Below the pieces are notes generated by a model that ran no database searches, was not told the DNA's origin, and worked only from the letters and a program-made list of their open reading frames with translations. This document shows positions 21,101-33,100 of a DNA stretch of 64,000 bases, piece by piece. The DNA lies in assembly GCF_035083965.1 (NCBI RefSeq), contig NC_089732.1, positions 2,834,883-2,898,882 on the forward strand. Direction: 5' to 3'. This DNA is from Branchiostoma lanceolatum. Taxonomy: Eukaryota; Chordata; Leptocardii; Amphioxiformes; Branchiostomatidae. Position numbers and translations under genes: made by a program. Every line of letters starts with the position of its first letter. Positions within the stretch are counted from its first letter, which is position 1.

Positions 21101-24100
21101 ACAGTCTCCCATGTTTACGTAACTTTCTAACCTTTCTTTATGTAAGAAGAACAGTATGAGATGTTTGCATAATGTAAAAATGTGACCAAAAAACAGCCTT
21201 ACCACAGGTCTGTACGTCACAAAACTCCCATCTCATTTCGGGATCCGTGGTGTAGCACCAAACTCCGGAACTGCCGTCTGGGTTGCGGCAGTAGTTCTGC
21301 TCCAGTCCGAATGATGCGTAATCTTCATGTGGTACCAAGGGTATATGTGGTGTCTGACTGTCCCAACGTTGACAGATCCTGCCTGTTCTGGTCATGGTGA
21401 CTGTTCCTCTGTAGGATGTCCCTTTTCCCACCTGGCAAAAGTCTACTGGTTGATGAAATAAACAGAGGTAACATTTGTGACGGGGGCTTTAAGCCAGCTC
21501 TGTCTTAATACGGAAGTCAAACGTACACAAACAAGAGTTCCGCGACCTCATATCTCCATGAACTGTTCTGTTTATGCAAATGACTTACACATTTACATAA
21601 TATATGCTTGGTCATGAACACCTTTAGCCAACTTACACATGTCACAATATTGACAGACCTGTCATCTACCAATTAGATGAATTGTGGCGCTTTTGCATCA
21701 ATTATGCAAAGTATGTATTTAGTTGCATAATTGTTATCTCTTGATGTTCTACTTACCATAAACTACATATGTTGCATGTATTTGAGTCATATTATGGAAA
21801 ACACTGCAAATATAGATTTTACTCATTCATTATGCAAATAAAGTCCCAATTAGCATAATTTACACTTCATTAGGTACATCTCAGTCTAAACTACCTGCAT
21901 ACTTAATATCATGGAAAACCGTCGTTCCTTTGTTCAGTTATTCTCCTTAGAAGATTTTCACAATAGCGCCCCTGCAAATTTCCATATGCAGTCTCCCATG
22001 CTACGTTACTTTCTAACCTTTCTTCGTGTAAGAAGAACAGTATGAGATGTATGCACAATGTAAAAGTGTGACCAAAATACAACCTTACCACAGGTCTGTA
22101 CGTCACAATACTCCCATCTCATTTCGGGATCCGTGGTGTAGCACCAGACTCCGGAACTGCCGTCTGGGTTGCGGCAGTAGTTCTGCTCCAGTCCGAATGA
22201 TGCGTAATCTGCAGGTGGTACCAAGGGTATATGTGGTGTCTGACTGTCCCAACGTTGACAGATCCTGCCTGTTCTGGTTATGGTCACTGTTCCTCTGTAG
22301 CATGTCCCTTTTCCCACCTGGCAAAAATCTCCTGGTTGATGAAATAAAGAGAGGTATCAGCGAACACTTTGTGCAACCCATTGAATGTATTGTTGGGGGA
22401 CTTATCAAGCGAAACACCAGTCATTTCAAATGTCATTATCTTGTTAGGAAACATAGTTGTATATAAAAACCGCGACTCGTGTAATCTATCCATCCAAAGA
22501 TTTATTACCTTTGTCAAGTATATATACAGATTAGAGAAAAAATATTGCAACATTTCGGAACAAAATAGGTAAACACAATAAGAAATGGGAATCGTTATAC
22601 CTTGTTTTCAATTGATTGTTGCCACAAGTTACTCATTTGTCAGCGTATGTACAACTGTATTCTTTTGTTTCATGTATTATATCTTTTGTTTATCTGAATA
22701 AAGTTTGTAAAAAAACACTTTGTGCAATTTCACGTGGTACATAAGGCCACATTAAATGGATTTGTTGCATCTCGGAATCGTCGCTCCTCTTCTTTGTGGC
22801 AAATAAATGGACCACAACTTCCACTTATAATTTTTAACTACTAGTTTATTATTTAGTCATTTGGACATGATTTGGCTGGCGAAATAGACTAACGGCCTAA
22901 ACAAGACTCTAATAATGTGGTACCATCTTATCCTTTTCTTGGAATTTTTCATCTATTAAAACCATGTCTCACTTTTAATTAATACATCACACAACAAGAG
23001 ATACGTTTTCTACTGAAAATGCAAACGGTTTTACTTAATTCCATTTCATTAATCTAAATCCCTTGATTATTACATATGCATTACATTATGTTAATGACAC
23101 TTGTTCATTACAGGATTGTAATAGCAAAACCTATTTTGTTATAGCGGATCCACAACAATCTGTTAGTCATTTCAAAATGTGTTGGTCAACATTATAGCTA
23201 TAACTCAAGAACGGATGGATGGATCGCAAACTTTACTAAAACCAAAGAAATGTAAATACGGAACCCATACGGAATTGCATATACAGAGCTAAACTCTTTA
23301 TTACGTGTATCGGTCATAAAAACAATGATGATATTTTCCCTTACCTGGTGAGATTCCAAAGAGGTTCAGTTCCGTGAGCCATGGCTGCGCGCCCGAATGG
23401 GTCCGAGTGATCACAAACCTCCAGTACCGCGCTGTTCCCTGGAAACCGCCGAACTCCTGGCGCCGGCCCGTTCCTCCCTGCACGTCAGTAACGGACACGA
23501 CGTTCTCCCAGCTGTATGGACTCCCTACCTGCGACGTCTGCAGCGTGAAGGCTGCGATGTCATGTTTGGTGTCTCCGTAGGTGTTGACCGCGATGCGGGT
23601 CAGAGTCTGAGGCGCTGTGAGGTCCAGTACGATGTACCAGTTGTTGTAGTTAAGGCCGGTACCTTCAGGGTTCCAGGTGGTTCCAGTGACCCCATCCAAG
23701 GCTTTTGTAGCGTCACCTGAACCGGTGGAGTCCACAACCCATGACGAATCCCGAGTCAGCCATGCACCTAGGGGATAGGAGACAGAGCCGTTAAGCCAGC
23801 TCTATCTTAATACGGGAGTCAAACGTACACAAAAAGTAGCCACATGTGCCATGGTACACTACGGTGCCATATATATACTCGCCCTGCCAAAACGACGTGT
23901 ATTCATGCTTTAACTGCAGCGTCGTAGACGTATTTACGTTTATTTAAAGTCCATTTTTCGATACGAAATGTTGACACAGAAATGATGCCACCATGTCTTC
24001 ACATCATGGCAAAAGTGCAATTTCTCCAGATTTTTCCAACTTTCGTGGTATGGTCATTATCTTCGTTTCTCAAAGCGATACACAAGACCAGAGGAGAATG

Positions 24101-27100
24101 ATATCTTCTAAAACATCACATTTATGAATACAAAATCGCATCGATGAATGCTGAATCAACTAATTTTTTGCAAGAATTAATTAATTTCAGATGGACAGAT
24201 AAATGAACCATTTATATTGTAATCCATGAATTGAGTAGTGCCCCTTCATACGGACCCGTTGGGTGTGATGCATGAGGTAGAGAAGACAACCATTTAAAAT
24301 AAATACTAATTACAGACGAAGCCACGTAATTGCACCTCGGATAAACGCACCCTCCATTTAATTGCACCGAATCCCAATATCCAAAACCGGTTCCCATTCA
24401 CTGCATTGTTAGTGACTCCGCATATCTGCACCGCGCATGATCACCAATGCCGGATAACTGCACCAATTTTTTTTTTCAAAAATCCTCGACAACTTAACTG
24501 AAAAGGTGCGCTAAAATCGGCAAACGCGGTACAAATAGCCGATACCTGCCGGTGTAAAGGCGCAATACCGCCAATATGTTTAAAACTGTTTTGAGTAACA
24601 AAAGAATGCGGTCTCCATTGACAGTTACGTTGATAGGAATCGTATGGGAGGTCCCAGGTGGGTCACCCGTAATCAGTAACCAAGTTTTAGTTTCCTAGTT
24701 TCATGGCGGTACATGATTTACGTAAATCGACAACTGCACTCTACGTAATGTAACACAGAAACTGTTATCCCATGAGTGGCATGGTGATGTTTCAGAATGC
24801 CTCCCTGTAACATTACGTGTGTTGTAATGCGGTAGATCGCGTGGAAAAATGAAAGAATGCAAAATAAAAACATGTTCGTAGTCATTTCTTCATTTTCAGC
24901 AAAGGGTCAATACATAAAGTTAATAACTGAATAATTTCGTCTGTTTTCTTTGTGCTAGTGTTTCTGACTAACAATACACCCCCTCGCTCATGGTGGAGCG
25001 GTCCAGCTGGGCATTTCGCATAATTGCACCAGCCGGATAATTGCACCAAAAACGCTGACAAATGGGTGGTGCAATTAAGCGGATTCTACTGTACATTCTT
25101 TTTTGTATCATCAATGGGACGAGATAAAACAACAAATCTACAAAGGATGAAAATATTTTACGGCGGTATGTGTTCCTGTAGTCGACACAATCCTGACAGC
25201 CACAGTGGGCTGCAGTGACGCCGCACCAGTTTTTGGCGGAGCAGCATGGTCTGGATCCGTCAGGGTCGCATTCAGCAGGACTGCCGTGTTCAGCAGGGTA
25301 CCCCTGTCCGCAACGCCGATCGTCACGCCACTTTTTAGTAGCTATCAGGAAACATATACGTAAGACATACTGTAAATGCAGAAATGTTCGCGGCGGTTTT
25401 ATGTTCGCGGTTTAACTTAAAACTACCCCGAATATTTTTGTCCACTACTGTAGCAGGGTAGTAACATACATTTAGTAACAATGCCTCATTGTCAGACAAC
25501 TTCGAACTGTTGACTTTGAGGTTTTTGGAGCCCCATACAATATATACATATTGATTCAGAGAACGAAAAGGGGACCCTAGGAACCATGACCATTCCAAAC
25601 ATGGCTATATTATGTCCCACCCGGTTGAAGTCAAATCATCGGTACCGGAAATCGAAGTGATTTTGGATTGTGAAATTCCATCTGGAGTTGCGTGTGAATG
25701 CTTGTAAAAATAAACACAATTCAGTTCTATACACCTTCTGTCTATTCTCCTGCCCGTGGTTCTATCTAACGGCAATTGAAATTGCGTTAAGGAACTAAAC
25801 GCCGCACCTGTAACCTGGTACGCTGCATTTGCCCAATGCCCGCCCTCGCCGTCCGCTGCACAGGCTTTGGAAGGTCCGTACTTCTTGTAAGTGTTCAGCC
25901 CGTCGGCAGAACCGAAACACTGCCCGCCATTTTGAACAGCAAACACTGGGAAGTTGCGGGAAAGTGCTACCTGGAAACATCCGTGAATAATTTCATCAGG
26001 TTGGTGAATGACTGAATATCAACTTGAAGGTTCTTTTCTTCACAACCAAGTATTAACAAGAACCGACGTTTCGATGACTCTGTCATCTTCATCAGGGCAA
26101 TACTGACTTGTTCGAAGTGCACTGAAGCTAGATGTTACTGCTAACAATGCAGTCCCAAACGTAAAGTATTGTTGCATTAATATAGATACTGTTATATTTG
26201 GAACCGCATCATCTGACCATTGTTGCTATTAATGCAACAATAGTTTACGTTTGGGACTGCATTGTTGGCAGTAACATCTAGCTTCAGTGCACTGTAAACC
26301 AGTCAGTATTGCCCTGATGAAGTCATCGAAACGTCGGTTCTTGTTAATACTTGGTTGTGAATAAAAGAACCTTGCTATTCATTTACCTGGTAACACTTTT
26401 CAATGGCATTGTCACGTAGCCCATACTGGCCGTCAAGTCGTGAATCCGTCCCCTCGAGTAAGGGAATGGCGCGACGACTACTGAGGTCCCTCCAGCAACC
26501 CAGGCTGATGTATCCTGTGTGAATAAAGATGAACTTTTCAATGTTATGTCAAAGATGAAGTCAAACCTTACAATAGTAATAAGAGTTCGAATATCTTACA
26601 CCTTTACGAACTTGTATCTTGCATTTCTTTCTTAATTAATTGTAGTTTACTAATTATGCAAATAAAGCTTTGATTGGCATGATATGTGCCCACAAATGTT
26701 CCGAATGATGCCAGCAGTTGTATTATAATCTATACATGTTGATGTACTTTGATTAACGTACATTATGTACAAGCATTACCTTATTTTCGAATCAAGTAGT
26801 AAATACTGTATACATATTAGGTCCTTGTTTGTAAGATTGCTACACAAGATTTGTGGAAAACACCGAAATTACACAATTTTCTATTTTATGGTGCAGACCA
26901 AGTTTTAATTTGTATCATTGTATCATTGTACAGTAACGGGTAACTGTATTAAAACTGTACTAAAACAACAGTAGCTAATTGAACTATTAGCATACAACCT
27001 TGTCTTGAATTAATATTCTTTTGAAGACTACGTCAAGACATCCTAAATTGTCTTAACCTCATTAACATATCTATTCTGAGTTTTGGTATAAAACCTCGTT

Positions 27101-30100
27101 CTACAGTCCTATCCTTAGTCACTGACGAAAGATAGCGGATGCTGTCTGAAACGTCTGACTGCTTCAACAATACTTTATCCAGTTGCTTGAGTAACTATTT
27201 TTGGAGTAACGACAGGGCTGTGGTACACGTACCGTCAGATGCATTGATGTTACGTTGTTTTGCTACGTATACGTTACCAAATCTGATTTGAGCTGTTACC
27301 AGACAGCTAAAATCAGGAGAAGCCAGACTGATGCACAGCGCAGAAGAAAATCGGATCCGCAAAAAACAGATGTGATTTTTGTGTCAGAGACTGCCATTCT
27401 CGTATAGGGCTGTTTAGCCATAGTCGATGCTGTAGGGCTCTTGTGAACTAGGATTTTACCATGGTCAATACTGACCGACGGAGGCCATATACGTTACCAA
27501 ATCGTTTCGTGCAGGTGACCTCGACTTCCAGATACTTCCTTGTGTAAGCACAAGGATCCCCGAACACGCTGGTAGAGGCCTTCACCGAGCAGCTGGGCTT
27601 CCCCTGGCAGATCGTCCTGACCCGAGCCAGGCTGTTGGGACTGTGGCAGTTGGTGGAGCGGCTATAAAGAATGCTCCTGCAATAATGTCAGAAGCATTAT
27701 TAAGCTGTTTACAACTTGTCAACATCTTCATTCAAAGAATATAACTAAGTTTCTACCGCAAAACTCCCTCGGCCTTGCTATCAAAGCTCCCGGCCTGCTT
27801 GAATGATCTGTCGCACATTAGTAACGCTGTTGCAATGTGTCACTTTGGTCACTTTGGTCATGTTTGTTGTTGCAGGAGGCTATGAGGTTAGGAGATCAGT
27901 CACAAAATAATCATGTACTTGGTGTAGATTTATATCGGTACAGTACCTGTTCTTCATGATCCGGTATTTTGAACCTGTACCTAATATCGATTTTTACGGA
28001 ACAGTTCCGGTACGCAGCACTTAAAGGACGTTACCTGCAATAGGCCCTGGTGGTCCGGCCGAACAGTGCGGACACGATGTCGATCTGTTGTCCAGCACGA
28101 CAATGGATGGACAATGTTCGGTCCTCGCAAGCTCGAAACTTTACCGTTTCTGCCAAAAAGAGAACCTCAAGTCAACAATTATGGTTCTTATATACCCTTA
28201 CCTGAACAGTCTGCGTAGAGGATGTTGCCTGTCTACGTAAATGGTAAATATGTATACCATGGGTCCTTATACCTCCATTTAAATGTTTCAAATCTGCAAA
28301 TGGTTTGCACATCTACATAACCTGTACATACATGTTTATGTACACCTTAAAGTAACTTACACCTGCCACAAGTATGAAATAACAAATTATAAATAGCTAC
28401 GCAAATCAGCTTACTTTGCTGACAGTTCCGTCCAGTCCATCCAGGTGAGCAGGTACATTTGTATCCGCCATCTTTGTTCACACAGCGTCCATGTCGGCAT
28501 GGGTTTGTGTTACATTCATTGATATCTGTTTTATAAAAAATGACATTTCATTCCAATCATAAACTCAGTTGTATAACCTAAATCTAAATTTAGCGCCATC
28601 AAAATCCAGTTCTGCCTCTGGAGTCAAAGGAAGGTTTAATATGCAATGTTGGTTAAACAAATTATCAATAACAATACAAAGTCCATTCACCTTGCTGACA
28701 GTTCTGTCCAGTCCATCCAGGTGAGCAGGTACATTTGTATCCACCATCTTTGTTCACACAGCGTCCATGTTGGCATGGGTTTGTGTTACATTCATTGATA
28801 TCTGTTTTATGAAGAAAGACAATTATTCTAATAATAGATTCAGCTGTATAACCTAAATTTAAATCTAACGCCATTAAAATCCAGGTCTGAAGTCAAAGGA
28901 AGGTTTGATAGGCAATGTTGGTTAAACAAATTATCAAGAGCAATACGAAGTCAATTCAGCTTGCTGACAGTTCTGTCCAGTCCATCCAGGTGAGCAGGTA
29001 CATTTGTAGCCACCATTTTTGTTCACACAACGTCCATGTTGGCAAGGGTTTGTGTTACATTCATTGATATCTGTTTTATGAAGAAAGACAAGTAGTTCTA
29101 ATCATAAATTCAGCTGTATAACCTGAATTTAAATTTAGCGCCATTAAAATCCTGTTCTGAAGTCAAAGGAAGGTTTGATAGGCAATGCTGGTTAAACGAG
29201 TTATCCATAGCAATACAAAGTCAATTCACCTTGCTGACAGTTCTGTCCAGTCCATCCAGGTGAGCAGGTACATTTGTATCCACCATCTTTGTTCACACAG
29301 CGTCCATGTTGGCATGGGTTTGTGTTACATTCATTGATATCTGTTTTATGAAGAAAGACAATTATTCTAATAATAGATTCAGCTGTATAACCTAAATTTA
29401 AATCTAACGCCATTAAAATCCAGTTCTGAAGTCAAAGGAAGGTTTGATAGGCAATGTTGGTTAAACAAATTATCAAGAGCAATACGAAGTCAATTCAGCT
29501 TGCTGACAGTTCTGTCCAGTCCATCCAGGTGAGCAGGTACATTTGTAGCCACCATTTTTGTTCACACAACGTCCATGTTGGCAAGGGTTTGTGTTACATT
29601 CATTGATATCTGTTTTATGAAGAAAGACAAGTAGTTCTAATCATAAATTCAGCTGTATAACCTGAATTTAAATTTAGCGCCATTAAAATCCTGTTCTGAA
29701 GTCAAAGGAAGGTTTGATAGGCAATGCTGGTTAAACGAGTTATCCATAGCAATACAAAGTCAATTCACCTTGCTGACAGTTCTGTCCAGTCCATCCAGGT
29801 GAGCAGGTACATTTGTAGCCGCTATCTTTGTTCACACAGCGTCCATGTTGGCATGGGTTTGCGTTACATTCATTGATGTCTGTACATGTGTTATGAAGAA
29901 AGACATTTCATTTCAATCATTAACTCAGCTGTATAACCTAAATCTAAGTTTAGCGCCATCAAAATCCAGTTCTGGAGTCAAAGGAAGGTTTGAAATGCAA
30001 TGTTGGTTAAACGAATTATCAAGAGCAATACGAAGTCCATTCACCTTGCTGACAGTTCTGTCCAGTCCATCCAGGTGAGCAGGTACATTTGTATCCGCCA

Positions 30101-33100
30101 TCTTGGTTCACACAGCGTCCATGTTGGCACGGGTTTGCGTTACATTCATTGATATCTGTTTTATGAAGAAAGGAATTTCATAGTTAAACACGAAAAATCA
30201 TCAAGTCAGCTGTGCAACCTGAATTCAAGACACAGAAAAAGTGTCATTGATATCCAATTTTGAAGACAATTTGAGCAATCTACATGATAGGAGTAGGAAA
30301 AGAAAGTTTGGGAGGTAGTGTTGGATAAACGAGTTAGAACAAGCAGACAAAATAAATCCACCTTGCTGACAGTTCTGTCCAGTCCATCCAGGTGAGCATG
30401 TACATTTGTACCCGCCATCTTGGTTCACACAGCGTCCATGTCGGCATGGGTTTGTGTTACATTCATTGATATCTGTGGTATGAAGAAAGGAATTTCATAG
30501 TTAAACACACACACAAAAACTAATCAAGTCAGCTGCATATTAAACCTGAATTCAAGGCATCTAAGTAACATTCATATCCAATTCTGAGGTCAATTTGAGC
30601 CATTTGTATGACAGGAATACGAAAGGAAGGTTTTAGCTATAGAGGTAGTGTAATGGTTAAACGAATTAGTAAACGCAAGGCAAAGTCAATCGACCTTGCT
30701 GACAGTTCCGTCCGGTCCATCCAGGTGAGCAAGTACATTTGTATCCGCCGTCTTTGTTCACACAGCGTCCATGTTGGCATGGGTTTGGGTTACATTCATT
30801 GATATCTGTGGTATGAAGAAAGACATTTAATGCTGATAATAAATTCAGCTGTATAACCTAAATTTAGATTGACCGCCATCAAAATCCAGTTCTGAAGTCA
30901 ATGGAAGGTTTGATGGGCAATGCTGGTTAAACGAATTATCCATAGCAATACGAAGTCAATTCACCTTGCTGACAGTTCTGTCCAGTCCATCCAGGTGAGC
31001 ATGTACATTTGTACCCGCCATCTTGGTTCACACAGCGTCCATGTCGGCATGGGTTTGGGTTACATTCATTGATATCTGTGGTATGAAGAAAGGAATTTCA
31101 TAGTTTAATACGAAAAATCATCACATCAGCTGCATATTAAACCTGAATTCGAGACATCTAAGTGACATTCATGTCCAATTCTGATGTCAATTTGAGCCAT
31201 TTGTATGACAGGAATACGAAAGGAAGGTTTCAGACTAGTGTGTTGGTTAAACGAATTAGTAAACGCAAGGCAAAGTCAATTCACCTTGCTGACAGTTCTG
31301 TCCAGTCCATCCAGGTGAGCAGGTACATTTGTACCCGCCATCTTTGTTCACACAGCGTCCATGTTGGCACGGGCTTCTGGCGCACTCATTTATGGTCATG
31401 TCTGCATGATAAGCAAACGAATCTTGCAGTTGATTTTATTTACAGCTTATGGCTTATTAAAAACTAATCACGACAGGTTTTATTATTAATGTCACTCATA
31501 CAGAGACATACACAATGGTATGCAAATCATGCAAAATAAGACTTATTTGCAAAAGCTGAGAGAAAGGGAGAAGAATTTGAAACTCGTACCAGCTAACCAA
31601 TTACATAAACAAATATCAATCAGGACGACACTACGTTAGAAGAAATACAAACAGAAACTTAGAAAGAGAACAGGATATAAGCAAGATATGTGAAGGATAC
31701 TCATGTGACCAAAATGGCATAAGAGTCGGTTCATGTTAAAAAGCTTTTTTTTTGTGATCATTACTACTGCAACAGTAACTTTCTACCCGAAATCTTGGAT
31801 TTCCTATCCAGACCAAAGGCTAAGTCCTTTCATGTAACTATTTCAGTATCACGGACAGGTGAAACGCAAAGATACTGCATTTCATTTGGGTCATATCAGT
31901 GTGAATCTATCTACGGCACGTTATCGACAACTTCAATGCATTAATCATACGGTAATATAAGCGTTGCTTACCCATCGGAAATGCGCCGATGCTTTGTAAG
32001 GTCTCTTCGGTTGTTGTCAAGGTCATTGTGGTGGTTGGAAAGGTCATTTTGGTGGTTGGGAAGGTCACATCGGTGGTTGACAAGGTCACAGTGGTGGTTG
32101 GCAAGGTCACAGCGGTGGTTTGCAAGGTCATAGTGGTGTTTGGCAAGGTCATAGTAGTGGTTGGGAAGGTCATAGCGGTGGTTGGGAAGGTCATAGCGGT
32201 GGTTGGGAAGGTCATAGTGGTGGTTGTCAAGGTCATTTTGGTGGTTGGGAAGGTCATTCTGGTGGTTGGGAAGGTCATTGTGGTGGTTGGGAAGGTCACA
32301 GCGGGGGTTGGCAAGGTAATAGTAGTGGTTAAGATGGTCATAGCGGTGGTTGGCAAGGTCACAGCAGTGGTTGGCAAGGTCATAGTGGTGGTTGGGAAGG
32401 TCATTGTGGTGGTTGGCAAGGTCACAGCGGGGGTTGGCAAGGTCACAGCGGGGGTTGGTAAGGTCACAGCGGGGGTTGGCAAGGTCATTGTGGTGGTTGG
32501 CAAGGTCACAGCGGGGGTTGGTAAGGTCACAGCGGGGGTTGGCAAGGTCACAGCGGTGGTTAGCAAGGTCACAGCGGTGGTTGGCAAGGTCATGGCGGTG
32601 GTTGGCAAGGTCACAGCGGTTCCAGTGGTAGTTTGTGATTCTGTTGCCTGTAATGCCGATGACGAAGATGAGGAGGTCGAGCTGTTATCTTCGTACGATG
32701 TGATCAACAATGGCGTACCTGACGCATTCAGGGTCGCCCCAGTCGCCATGAAGACCTGACTCCCTGTCTCATGTACCTCCTACAAATAAAAAAAAACGCA
32801 TAGCTTTAAAATAAGGCAACAGGTACGTCATAGTACATATTAAACTGAACATTGTCTGATTATCCAACGATGCGTGGCGATTGCTCTGATTTTATTCCAA
32901 GTTCAAAATGACTTTATGGCCCACCTGAAAGTCAGGTACGAGACGAGGTGCCAGTATTGCCAGTGCAACACCTGCCGTTATCGCTAGGAGTACGACTGCC
33001 AGTGAAAGCAGGCAGACTTTACTTGACTTTGCCTTAGTCCACATCTCTATGGCACGTTCTGAAATAAATCGAAAAATGACGATTTATCCATATCCCACAA

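Larger units (their letters stand above)
26029..26373. mobile_element. Inverted-repeat element with hammerhead-like motifs, probably Penelope-like
   Basis: The arms share 'aaggttcttttattcacaacc', 'agtattaacaagaaccgacg' and 'gcagtcccaaacgtaaa'. They are inverted around about 26,195. The terminal text with CTGATGA and GAAACGTCGG is typical of ribozyme-bearing retroelement ends. It fills most of the intron that splits the WSC-like domain. Confidence 0.75.

Noticed and set aside
28415-31401. Regularly spaced repeats resembling a CRISPR array
   Set aside because: The repeats are EGF exons with paralogous introns in an animal gene, and spacing varies from about 266 to 334 bp.
31989-32759. 256-aa plus-strand ORF of Val-Gly-Lys repeats
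   Set aside because: It is the antisense of the Thr-rich stalk exon. A 21-bp repeat without stops stays open on both strands, while splice sites and phase support the minus strand.
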